A stretch of 64,000 bases of DNA from an uncultured Acidobacteriota bacterium (GTDB lineage: Bacteria; Acidobacteriota; Vicinamibacteria; Fen-336), in the NCBI GenBank assembly GCA_902826455.1, contig CADEEV010000007.1, forward strand, positions 1-64,000, given 5' to 3'. A model generated the notes under the pieces. That model was not told where the DNA came from. It searched no databases and worked only from the letters and a program-made list of their open reading frames with translations. Within the stretch, counting starts at the first letter, position 1; each line of letters begins with the position of its first letter. Below, piece after piece: positions 57,092-64,000 of the stretch. The position numbers and the translations under genes are program-made.

Positions 57092-57762
57092 CCGACAAGG
57101 ACCATCGCCGGCAGCCGCGCTTCGTGGTGGAGGGTCTCCACGGCCGCATGACCTTCGCCTCGGACGTGGAGATCGTGAACATGAGCCTGTCCGGCGTCGC
57201 ACTCCGCCTCGACCGGCGCCTCAACATCGGCACCGAGTACACCCTGAAGCTCGAGGTCCACGAGAAGCACCTGGCCGTGAAGGGGCTCATCGTGTGGTCG
57301 GCCCTCGACGACCGCAAGAAGGGCCCGAAGGGCGAGGACATCCTCGTGTACTCGGCGGGCATGAAGTTCACGGACGTGCTCACCCAGCGCCTGATGGAGC
57401 TCGTGGCCTTCATCGACGAGAACAAGCTCATCGAGGAGAAGCGCCTGGGCGGCCTGCGCTTCTACATCGACGCCCCGGGCAAGGCGCTGCTCGACGTGCC
57501 TCGGCCCTATCAGGTCAAGGTGATCAGCATCCGCGGCATGCTCATCGAGGCCGACTATCGCCTCGCGGTCGAAGCACGCTGCCCGATGGAGATGACGATG
57601 CGCGAGGGCGAGGCCTCCCTGGCCTTCCTGGGCCGCGTCGCGTTCTGCTCGGAGCCCGGCGCCGAGAGCGGGCTCCACCAGCTGGGGATCGAGTTCGTCG
57701 AGCTCTCGAGCAGCGACCGGCGGCGCCTCGACGACTTCATCCAGTCCCTTGCGAAGGCCTGA
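57088..57762 (+). CDS. PilZ-domain protein
   Basis: 224 residues from TTG 57088. The PilZ signature is at the N-terminus: RRQPRF (RxxxR) and, about 25 residues later, IVNMSLSGVALRLDRRLN (NxSxxG), which together bind cyclic di-GMP. A second, similar half (VISIRGMLIEADYRLAVEAR, QLGIEFVELSSSDRRRLDDF) suggests a tandem PilZ fold with a degenerate second motif. It is cytoplasmic. It is translated with the aldehyde dehydrogenase before it and overlaps the dipeptidase gene after it by 14 bases. A diguanylate cyclase is encoded 0.7 kb downstream in the same chain. Confidence 0.85.
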   Translation: MTDKDHRRQPRFVVEGLHGRMTFASDVEIVNMSLSGVALRLDRRLNIGTEYTLKLEVHEKHLAVKGLIVWSALDDRKKGPKGEDILVYSAGMKFTDVLTQRLMELVAFIDENKLIEEKRLGGLRFYIDAPGKALLDVPRPYQVKVISIRGMLIEADYRLAVEARCPMEMTMREGEASLAFLGRVAFCSEPGAESGLHQLGIEFVELSSSDRRRLDDFIQSLAKA

Positions 57763-58426
57763 GCTCCCGACCCTCGCCTTCCTGCTCCTGGCGGCCGGGC
57801 TCGAGGCCCAGCAGACGCCGCCCCGGGAAGCGGGGACCTTCCGGGCGCCGGACCTCGTCGAGCTGATCGTCCTCGAGCCCACGCTGCGCCTCGACATCCG
57901 CTACGCGACCGCGAACAACTTCGTCGGGCGCCCGGTCTATCCCGAGGCGCGCGCGTTCCTCCAGCGGCCCGCCGCCGCGGCGCTGATCCGGGTCCACCGC
58001 GCGCTGAAGGCGAAGGGCTACGGGCTCCTGATCTTCGACGGCTATCGCCCCTGGACGATCACGAAGCTGTTCTGGGACGTGGTGCCGCCCGGGGGACGCG
58101 AGTTCGTGGCCGATCCCGCGAAGGGCTCGAAGCACAACCGCGGCTGCGCCGTGGACCTGTCGCTCTTCGATCGCGCCACCGGCCTCGAGGTCCCGATGCC
58201 GTCGGCCTACGACGAGATGTCCGAGCGCGCCTATCCGCCCTACGCCGGGGGTCCCGCCGCGGCGCGTGCCGCGCGCGACGTGCTGCGCGCCGCCATGGAG
58301 GCGGAAGACTTCAGCGTCGAGCCCAACGAGTGGTGGCACTTCAACTACGTCGACTGGCCGGCGTATCCGATCCTCGACGTCCCGTTCTCCGCGATCCACA
58401 CACAGGCCGCCTCCGACACGCCGTGA
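57749..58426 (+). CDS. D-alanyl-D-alanine dipeptidase, VanX/M15 family
   Basis: 225 residues from TTG 57749. A signal peptide (MRRPELPTLAFLLLAAGLEA) is followed by the M15D core: IRYATANNFVGRPVYP, LLIFDGYRPWTITKLFW, the zinc motif SKHNRGCAVDLSLFD (SxHxxGxAxD) and VEPNEWWHFNYV with the catalytic glutamate and third zinc ligand. VanX-like enzymes cut D-Ala-D-Ala; chromosomal, exported members probably recycle peptidoglycan fragments rather than confer vancomycin resistance, and no vanH or vanA gene is here. It overlaps the PilZ gene before it and the GGDEF gene after it. Confidence 0.9.
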   Translation: MRRPELPTLAFLLLAAGLEAQQTPPREAGTFRAPDLVELIVLEPTLRLDIRYATANNFVGRPVYPEARAFLQRPAAAALIRVHRALKAKGYGLLIFDGYRPWTITKLFWDVVPPGGREFVADPAKGSKHNRGCAVDLSLFDRATGLEVPMPSAYDEMSERAYPPYAGGPAAARAARDVLRAAMEAEDFSVEPNEWWHFNYVDWPAYPILDVPFSAIHTQAASDTP

Positions 58427-61398
58427 AGGCCGCGGTCCTGCTCGCGGCCCTCGCCGTACTGCCCGCCCGCGTGAGGGCCGAGTCGCTCTCCCTGGACGTC
58501 GCCGACCGGGCGATCGGCGTGAGCGACGGCCTGCCGGCGGCCCAGGTGCTGGCGCTCCACGAGGATCGCGCGGGCGCCGTCTGGGCGGGCACCACCGCCG
58601 GCCTCGCGCGGCTGGGCGGGCCGGAGATCCGCGTCTTCGGTCTCGCCGACGGCCTGCCGCGCAACCTCGTCTCGGCGATCGCCGAGAGCCGCTCGGGCGC
58701 CCTGATCGTCGGAACCCTGGGCGGCCTCGCCCGCTTCGACGGCCGCGCGTTCCGTCGCGAGGCCGGCGAGGCCGGCGCCGAGCACCGCGTGCGCTCCCTC
58801 GTGACGGGCCCCGACGGCGATCTCTACGCGCTGCTCGGCCGCGACGGCGTGCTCCGGCTCCACGACGACGCCTGGCGGGCGCTCACGCTGCCGCGCGAGC
58901 TCGCGGTCGATGGGCTGAGCCTCGCGGTCGACGGCGGCGGCGACGTGTGGCTCGCGACGCGCGGCCGCGGCCTGCTGCGGTTCGGGCAGGACGACGGCGC
59001 CCTGCACTTGAAGACGGCGTTCGGGGCGGCGGCCGGCTTCCCCGGCAACGACGCGTTCTTCGTCCTGGCGGACGGCGCCGGCGTCGCGGCCAGCGCGCGC
59101 GACGCGGTGCTGCGCCTCGGCCCCGACGGCTCGCGGCGCGTCGTCCTGCCCCCGGGATACGACGACGGGCATCGCGCCCTGGCCCGCAGCGCCGACGGTC
59201 GCCTGTACGTCGGCACCGACGCCGGGATCGCGATGGTCGGCGCCGACGCCGTGCGGCCGCTCGTCTCGAGCCGCGGCCTCGCCCGGGCGCCCGTCGTGGC
59301 GCTCATGGCCGACCGCGCCGGCAACCTGTGGTCCGGCACGGTCGATCGCGGCGTCCACCTGCTGCTGACGGGCACCGGCGTCTCGGTGCTCCGGATCGAC
59401 GGCCGCGACCTGCGCGGCATCGACTGCGACGCCGAGTCGTTCTGCTGGCTCGGCGAGGATCGTGGCCTGCACCGGGTCCGGCTCGACGCGGCCGGCGAGC
59501 CCGTGTCGGCCGTGAGCGTCGCGGCGGAGGACATCGCCCCCGGGCCGCTGTTCGCCTTCGAGGAGGACGGCGCCGGCAACGTCGTCGTCGGCACGGAGAA
59601 CGGCGTCGGCGTGCTGCCGCGCGAGTCGCGCGCGGGCCCGGCGCCGGTGCTGAAGCGCGACCCGCGCTTCGCGCCCTGCGGCGCCGGCTTCACGCCCCGC
59701 ATCCTGCGTGACCGCTCGGGCGCGCTCTGGGTCGCGAGCGTGCTGGGCTTGTTCCGGCTCGATCCCGGCGCGCGCCTCGCACAGCCGGTGGCGCTGCCCG
59801 GCCCCCAGCGCGACCGGGTGTGGGCGATGGCGTTCGATCGCACGGACACGCTCTGGCTCGCGGACCAGTCCGGCGGGCTCTGGCGGCTGCCGGCGCCCGG
59901 CCGCGTGCCGGTGCGGGTGCCCGGCCTGGGCTCGACGCGCCAGCCCGTCGAGCAGCTCGCCCCTTCGCCCACCGGGGACATGCTCGTGTCGTTCGAGGAC
60001 GGCGGGTTCGTCGTGCTCGACGCCGCGACGCTGCGTCCGCGCTCGCGCGTGGCGCCGAGCGGCGATCTCGCGGGCCTCGCCGTGTTCTCGGTCGCGCGGC
60101 TTCCCGACGGGCGCGACGTGGCGGCTCACGGCGGCAACCGCCTGTCGGTCATCCGCCTGGAATCGCCGCAGATCGTGGCGCCGCTGATCGCGTCCTCCGA
60201 CCTCGACGACGCGGACTTCCGGTACCTGACGGTCCGCCCCGGCCGCGGCGGCTCGCTGTGGCTCGGCACGCTCGGGTCGGTCGCGCGCCTCGGCCGCGTC
60301 GCGGCCCCGCCGCCGCCGAACCCGCTCACGGTGTGGAGCCTGCACACCGAGAACAGCGACGCCGGGTCCACCAACCAGGCGCCGGTGCTCGGCCCCCGTC
60401 CCAACGCGGTGGACGTGGTGCTGTCCCTCGCCGAGCCCGTGGCCCCGCGCCAGGTGCGCTACCGCTGGCGCCTGCGGGGGGAGAACGACGCGTGGTCCCA
60501 GTGGACGAGCGACCCCCGCGTCCGCATCTCGAACCTCGGCGCGGGCGACTTCCGGCTCGAGGCCGAGGCCCGCGACCGCTACGGCCGGCCCGCGCCCGTC
60601 ACGCTCTCGATCCCGGTCCGGGCGGCCCCGCTCTACTTCGAGACCGGGCCCTTCCGCGCCATGCTCGTGCTGGCCGGCGGGCTCGTGATCTGGGCCGCCT
60701 ACCGCGTGCGCGTGCGCCACATCGTGCGCGACCGCCTGCGCCTCGAGGCCGCCGTGGCCGAGCGCAACGAGGAGCTGGCGCGGGCCAACCGGGAGCTGCG
60801 CGAGGCGTCCTTCAGCGATCCGCTCACGGGCCTGCGCAACCGCCGCTACTTCGACGCCGCGATCGCCGACGAGGAGAGCCGCGCCCGGCGCGCGCACTCG
60901 CCGCGTCCGGGCGAGGCGCCCTCGGAGAAGCCGGACCTCATCCTGTACGTCGTGGACCTCGACCACTTCAAGGAGGTCAACGACACCTGGGGCCACCCGG
61001 CCGGCGACCGGGTGCTGATCGAGACCGCGCGCCGCCTCATGACCGTCGTGCGTCACTCCGACCTGCTGATCCGCTGGGGCGGCGAGGAGTTCCTCGTCGT
61101 GTCGCGCGACGCGCGGCGCGACCTGGGCGAGCATCTCGCGCGCCGCATCCTGAACGCCGTGGGCTCGGTGGAGTTCGACCTCGGCGAGGGCCAGTCCACG
61201 CGCCGCACCTGCTCCGTGGGCTGGGCGCCGTTCCCCTGGCGGCCCGAGTCCGCGGCGAGCGAGGACCATCGGCCCGTGCTGCGCCTCGCCGACCGCGCGC
61301 TCTACCAGGCGAAGCACGAAGGCCGCAACCGCGCGATCGGTTTCCTGCCGGGCGCGAACGGCGAGGAGCAGACGCTGCGCACCCTCGGGCCGGGGTAG
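58423..61398 (+). CDS. Beta-propeller sensor diguanylate cyclase
   Basis: 991 residues from GTG 58423 (GTGA overlap). After a signal peptide come about two seven-bladed propellers of the two-component-regulator type (GLPRNLVSAIAESRSGALIV, VALMADRAGNLWSGT), a Y_Y_Y domain (RQVRYRWRLRGENDAWSQWT), one membrane helix (AMLVLAGGLVIWAAYRV, near 745), a coiled coil and a GGDEF domain (SFSDPLTGLRNRRYFDAAIA, YVVDLDHFKEVNDTWGH). The active site is RWGGEEFLVV and an inhibitory RxxD site (RHSD) lies five residues before it, so it should make cyclic di-GMP under product control. The PilZ gene just upstream is a possible receiver. Confidence 0.93.
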   Translation: MKAAVLLAALAVLPARVRAESLSLDVADRAIGVSDGLPAAQVLALHEDRAGAVWAGTTAGLARLGGPEIRVFGLADGLPRNLVSAIAESRSGALIVGTLGGLARFDGRAFRREAGEAGAEHRVRSLVTGPDGDLYALLGRDGVLRLHDDAWRALTLPRELAVDGLSLAVDGGGDVWLATRGRGLLRFGQDDGALHLKTAFGAAAGFPGNDAFFVLADGAGVAASARDAVLRLGPDGSRRVVLPPGYDDGHRALARSADGRLYVGTDAGIAMVGADAVRPLVSSRGLARAPVVALMADRAGNLWSGTVDRGVHLLLTGTGVSVLRIDGRDLRGIDCDAESFCWLGEDRGLHRVRLDAAGEPVSAVSVAAEDIAPGPLFAFEEDGAGNVVVGTENGVGVLPRESRAGPAPVLKRDPRFAPCGAGFTPRILRDRSGALWVASVLGLFRLDPGARLAQPVALPGPQRDRVWAMAFDRTDTLWLADQSGGLWRLPAPGRVPVRVPGLGSTRQPVEQLAPSPTGDMLVSFEDGGFVVLDAATLRPRSRVAPSGDLAGLAVFSVARLPDGRDVAAHGGNRLSVIRLESPQIVAPLIASSDLDDADFRYLTVRPGRGGSLWLGTLGSVARLGRVAAPPPPNPLTVWSLHTENSDAGSTNQAPVLGPRPNAVDVVLSLAEPVAPRQVRYRWRLRGENDAWSQWTSDPRVRISNLGAGDFRLEAEARDRYGRPAPVTLSIPVRAAPLYFETGPFRAMLVLAGGLVIWAAYRVRVRHIVRDRLRLEAAVAERNEELARANRELREASFSDPLTGLRNRRYFDAAIADEESRARRAHSPRPGEAPSEKPDLILYVVDLDHFKEVNDTWGHPAGDRVLIETARRLMTVVRHSDLLIRWGGEEFLVVSRDARRDLGEHLARRILNAVGSVEFDLGEGQSTRRTCSVGWAPFPWRPESAASEDHRPVLRLADRALYQAKHEGRNRAIGFLPGANGEEQTLRTLGPG

Positions 61399-61418
61399 AC
61401 TGGAATCGAGGAGGGCGC

Positions 61419-62042
61419 ATGGGCAAGGTCGCGCTGGTGTTGCTGGTCGTGGTTCTGGGCGTCGTGCTCCTCGCGGGCGCATGCGGCGTGTCCCGCTACA
61501 ACAACCTCGTCGGCCTGAGCCAGGCCGTCGACGCGCAGTGGTCGCAGGTGGAGAGCGTCTACCAGCGCCGCGCCGATCTCATCCCGAACCTCGTGGCGAC
61601 GGTGCAGGGCGCCGCGAACTTCGAGCAGTCGACGCTGACGGCCGTGACCGAGGCCCGCGCGAGCGTCGGCAAGGCGCAGGTTCCCGACCTCGTCAACAAC
61701 CCCGCCGCCTTCGCCCAGTGGCAGCAGGCCCAGAGCCAGCTCTCGGGGGCCTTGTCGCGGCTGCTCGTCGTGGCCGAGGCCTATCCCGACCTCAAGGCCA
61801 CGGCGAACTTCCGTGACCTGCAGGCCCAGCTCGAGGGCACCGAGAACCGCATCACGGTCGAGCGCATGCGCTTCAACGAGGCCGCCCAGGCCTACAACAC
61901 CCAGCGCCAGACCTTCCCGACGAACATCATCGCGAACTTCACCGGGTTCAAGGAAAAGGCCTACTTCCAGTCGGCCCCGGGCTCCGAGAAGGCGCCGTCC
62001 GTCAACTTCCAGTTCGGCGCGACTCCGGCGCCCGCGCACTGA
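61419..62042 (+). CDS. LemA family protein
   Basis: 207 residues with GAGGAGG before the ATG. A single N-terminal membrane helix (VALVLLVVVLGVVLLAGACG) leads to SRYNNLVGLSQAVDAQWSQV, YQRRADLIPNLVATVQGAAN, FEQSTLTAVTEARASVG, YPDLKATANFRDLQAQLEGT and ENRITVERMRFNEAAQAYNT, the diagnostic LemA helical bundle. LemA proteins commonly sit next to TPM-domain proteins, as here, and are linked to envelope or protein-assembly stress. It overlaps the following gene by four bases (CTGA). Confidence 0.95.
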   Translation: MGKVALVLLVVVLGVVLLAGACGVSRYNNLVGLSQAVDAQWSQVESVYQRRADLIPNLVATVQGAANFEQSTLTAVTEARASVGKAQVPDLVNNPAAFAQWQQAQSQLSGALSRLLVVAEAYPDLKATANFRDLQAQLEGTENRITVERMRFNEAAQAYNTQRQTFPTNIIANFTGFKEKAYFQSAPGSEKAPSVNFQFGATPAPAH

Positions 62043-62812
62043 TCACGCGTCTTTCGGCGCTGGCCGTCGCGGCCGCGTTCTTCGTCTCGCCCGCACGGGC
62101 GGCCGAGGCGCCGCTGCCGCCGGCGCCCGCCCACTACTTCAACGACGACGCCGGCTTCGTGCCGGCGTCCGTCGCGAGCGTCCTCGACGCGAAGCTCCAG
62201 GCCTTCGACGCCCAGACCTCGAACCAGGTCGTGGTCGCGATCTTCCCCTCGCTGCCCTCGGGCTCCCTCGAGGACTTCACCGTGCGCACGGCCCAGGCCT
62301 GGCGCGCGGGCCGCGCCAAGCTCGACAACGGCGTCGTGCTGTTCGTGTTCGTGGCCGAGCACAGGGTGCGCCTCGAGGTGGGCTACGGTCTCGAGGGCGC
62401 GCTCCCCGACGCTCTCGCCAAGCGCATCGTCGAGGACGAGATCACGCCGCGCTTCCACGCCGGCGACAACGCCGGCGGCCTCGAGGCCGGCATCGACGCG
62501 ATCCTCAAGGCCACGCGCGGCGAGTACACGGCGGAGAAGCCGCGGACGCACCGCATCGAGCCGGTGTACCTCTTCCTCCTGCTGATCCTCGCCGTCTTCG
62601 TGCTCTCGTGGATCCAGAACCAGGTCGCAGGCGCCACGTACACGGGCCGCGGCTATCGCACCTACCGCCGCGGGGGTTGGGGAGGCGGCGGCTGGGGCGG
62701 GGGCGGCTTCGGCGGTGGCGGTGGCGGTTGGGGGGGCGGCTCGAGCGGCGGCGGCGGGTTCTCGGGCGGTGGCGGCGGCTTCGGCGGAGGCGGCGCCTCC
62801 GGAAGCTGGTAG
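62039..62812 (+). CDS. Secreted TPM-domain protein with glycine-rich tail
   Basis: 257 residues if translated from CTG 62039, in a CTGA overlap with the LemA stop. This start gives a clean Sec signal (ITRLSALAVAAAFFVSPARA) and the whole TPM domain beginning YFNDDAGFVPASVASVLDAK. The nearest standard start, GTG 62159, would delete both. The TPM domain continues TSNQVVVAIFPSLPSGSLED, NGVVLFVFVAEHRVRLEVGY and is followed by a membrane helix (VYLFLLLILAVFVLSWI, near residue 177-193) and an uninterrupted Gly/Trp/Ser-rich tail ending GGGASGSW. Partner of LemA; role unknown. Confidence 0.87.
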   Translation: MITRLSALAVAAAFFVSPARAAEAPLPPAPAHYFNDDAGFVPASVASVLDAKLQAFDAQTSNQVVVAIFPSLPSGSLEDFTVRTAQAWRAGRAKLDNGVVLFVFVAEHRVRLEVGYGLEGALPDALAKRIVEDEITPRFHAGDNAGGLEAGIDAILKATRGEYTAEKPRTHRIEPVYLFLLLILAVFVLSWIQNQVAGATYTGRGYRTYRRGGWGGGGWGGGGFGGGGGGWGGGSSGGGGFSGGGGGFGGGGASGSW

Positions 62813-62827
62813 GCTTCGGCGGTTCCC

Positions 62828-63271
62828 ATGCAGCTCCAGGACTTCCTCGACAAGGTGGACGCTCCGCGGGTGGTCGCGGCCATCCACGACGCTGAGGCCC
62901 GCACCCGCGGCGAGATCCGCGTCCACGTCACGCATCGCGACGTCGTGGACGCCGAGGCCGAGGCCGCGCGACAGTTCGAACGGCTGGGCATGACGGCGAC
63001 CCGCGAGCGCAACGGCGTGCTGCTCTACGTGGCGCCTCAGTCGCGGCGCTTCGCGGTCGTGGGCGACACCGGCGTGCATCAGGCCGGCGGCGCCGCCTTG
63101 TGGCCCGAGATCGCGGCGCTCCTGGCCGAGCGCTTCCGCGACGGCCTCTACACCGAAGGCCTGGTGGCTGCGGTGGAGCGCCTGGGCGCCCTGCTCGCGG
63201 AGCGCTTTCCCCAGAGCCCCGGCGAGGCCGACACCAATGAGCTCCCCGACGCGATCTCGGAGGACCGTTGA
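62828..63271 (+). CDS. Second TPM-domain (DUF477) protein
   Basis: 147 residues. FLDKVDAPRVVAAIHDAEAR, TRGEIRVHVTHRDVVDAEAE, RERNGVLLYVAPQSRRFAVV, GDTGVHQAGGAALWPEIAAL and YTEGLVAAVERLGALLAERF make a compact TPM domain without a signal peptide or membrane helix, so it is probably cytoplasmic. The TRGEI and DTGVH segments match the type often found as third gene of lemA-TPM-TPM clusters. It follows the secreted TPM gene by 15 bases; its stop overlaps the TTG of the next gene (TTGA). Confidence 0.9.
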   Translation: MQLQDFLDKVDAPRVVAAIHDAEARTRGEIRVHVTHRDVVDAEAEAARQFERLGMTATRERNGVLLYVAPQSRRFAVVGDTGVHQAGGAALWPEIAALLAERFRDGLYTEGLVAAVERLGALLAERFPQSPGEADTNELPDAISEDR

Positions 63272-64000
63272 CGCTGCGGCCCGACGTGGTGGTGGCCGGC
63301 GCCGGCGTCATGGGCATCTTCACGGCGCTCACGCTCCAGGAGCGCGGCGCGCGGGTGCTGCTCGCCGATCCGTGGGAGCCCGGCCATCCGCGGGGCACGT
63401 CGTCCTCCGAGACCCGCGTGATCCGCGTGCTCTACGGGAGCGACCGCCTCTACAGCGAATGGACCGTGGCGTCGCTCGCCGCCTGGCAGCGCTGGGAGCG
63501 CGCCCTGCCGCGGCCGGTGTTCCTCAAGACCGGCGTCCTCTGGCTCACGCGCCACGACGACGGCTACGCGGCCCGCGGCGAGGCGGTGTTGCGGGAGCTC
63601 GGCGTTCCCGTCGAGCGCCTGACGAACGCCGACGTCGAGCGGCGCTACCCGGCCGTGGGGACGTCGGACCTGAAGTTCGCGCTGTTCGAGCCCGAGTCCG
63701 GGGCGCTGCTGTCGCGCGAAGCCGTGCGGCGCCTCGCGGAGCTCTTCGTGAGCCGCGGCGGCACGCTGCGGCGCGGCGAGGTGGGGCTGGGCCAGAGCAC
63801 CGGCCGCACGCTCGGCGCCGTCTCGGTTGGAGGCGAGCGGATCGACACCGGCGCCGCGGTGTTCGCCTGCGGGCCCTGGCTGCCCGAGCTGTTCCCGGCG
63901 CTCCTGGGCTCGGTGATCCGCGTGCGCCGGGCCGAGGAGTACTTCTTCGGCGTCGCGCCGGGAGACCAGCGCTTCGACAGCAGCCACCTCCCCACCTGGG
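63268..64000 (+). CDS. FAD-dependent amine oxidase (sarcosine oxidase/SolA-like), 5' part
   Basis: Starts at TTG 63268 and runs open to the window edge (244 codons seen). The dinucleotide-binding motif VVVAGAGVMGIFTALTLQER opens the protein, followed by GTSSSETRVIRVLYG, which corresponds to the GxSHGxxRxxR region of monomeric sarcosine oxidase and N-methyltryptophan oxidase, then FLKTGVLWL, FEPESGALLSREAVRRLAEL and FACGPWLPELFPALLGS. It oxidises a secondary amine or methylated amino acid, with covalently bound FAD in well-studied members; the C-terminal cysteine is outside the window. The start overlaps the TPM gene (TTGA). Confidence 0.88.
   Translation, partial: MTLRPDVVVAGAGVMGIFTALTLQERGARVLLADPWEPGHPRGTSSSETRVIRVLYGSDRLYSEWTVASLAAWQRWERALPRPVFLKTGVLWLTRHDDGYAARGEAVLRELGVPVERLTNADVERRYPAVGTSDLKFALFEPESGALLSREAVRRLAELFVSRGGTLRRGEVGLGQSTGRTLGAVSVGGERIDTGAAVFACGPWLPELFPALLGSVIRVRRAEEYFFGVAPGDQRFDSSHLPTW

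Noticed and set aside
57749-58426. VanX-type gene as a vancomycin resistance determinant
   Set aside because: No vanH, vanA-type ligase or vanRS genes are present, and the protein is exported, which fits peptidoglycan recycling.
62676-62800. G-rich repetitive stretch as a possible repeat element
   Set aside because: It is the coding sequence of the glycine-rich tail of the TPM protein, in frame to the stop codon.
1-64000. tRNA, rRNA, riboswitch, insertion sequence, prophage or CRISPR features
   Set aside because: Intergenic spaces are all under 200 bases and I found no such signals by reading both strands; a cobalamin riboswitch, if present, would lie upstream of the window.

Overview
This 64-kb window is a very GC-rich, tightly packed bacterial chromosome segment with 53 recognisable protein genes and no RNA gene, insertion sequence, CRISPR array or phage that I can see. 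An orphan MacB/FtsX-type permease of the acidobacterial duplicated kind (16978-19419), a winged-helix/membrane/beta-propeller regulator (13987-16047), the many small lipoproteins and the outer-membrane genes suggest a diderm bacterium, most likely an acidobacterium. This is inference: there is no rRNA or marker gene to settle it. No gap between genes exceeds 300 bases. Many genes overlap the next by four bases (ATGA, GTGA, TTGA, CTGA), and five of the seven convergent pairs share one CTAG as both stop codons.

Layout. 1-1660: end of a B12/iron-type ABC ATPase, a BtuF-like binding protein and a small membrane protein. 1657-3179: a polyphosphate:AMP phosphotransferase split into two overlapping genes. 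3262-5161: PilT-like ATPase and a zinc-ribbon/receiver-like protein. 5170-11455 (minus): NAD synthetase, receiver-PilZ protein, glucan phosphorylase and two paralogous zinc-ribbon membrane proteins. 11501-16829: three lipoprotein genes on the minus strand, then the winged-helix regulator and a DUF1295 protein; two 11-bp-phased repeat elements precede lipoprotein genes. 16978-24573: orphan permease, SGNH hydrolase lipoprotein, RND drug-type pump. 24645-30268: TRAP-TAXI transporter, coproheme decarboxylase (HemQ), Mpo1-like protein, PQQ-type sugar dehydrogenase. 30265-36412: Cus/Czc-type heavy-metal efflux operon. 36436-42221: TPR-pseudokinase facing an intact Ser/Thr kinase, then a coiled-coil protein and accD.

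42238-49484 is the most unusual region. A sensor kinase and an NtrC-type sigma-54 activator are flanked by two paralogous lipoproteins, each with three His-x-His pairs and a twin-arginine-like N-terminus. Each lipoprotein gene has a correctly spaced -24/-12 (sigma-54) promoter and an inverted repeat about 90 bases further upstream. Between them lie an outer-membrane beta-barrel and a cupredoxin gene, and a VWA protein lies downstream of the first lipoprotein. I read this as a sigma-54-controlled envelope system, perhaps sensing or handling copper.

49481-55583: two different SpoIIE-type phosphatases (one fused to a VOC domain, one with PDZ, membrane and GAF regions) flank 5-oxoprolinase genes pxpA and a fused pxpBC. 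55634-61398: aldehyde dehydrogenase, PilZ protein, VanX-type dipeptidase and a propeller-GGDEF diguanylate cyclase, the last four genes translationally chained. 61419-64000: LemA, two TPM-domain proteins and the start of an FAD-dependent amine oxidase.

Transcription signals also stand out. Several genes without a Shine-Dalgarno sequence have a -10-like hexamer 5-11 bases before the start codon, as expected for leaderless mRNA, and some genes appear to start at CTG or ACG.
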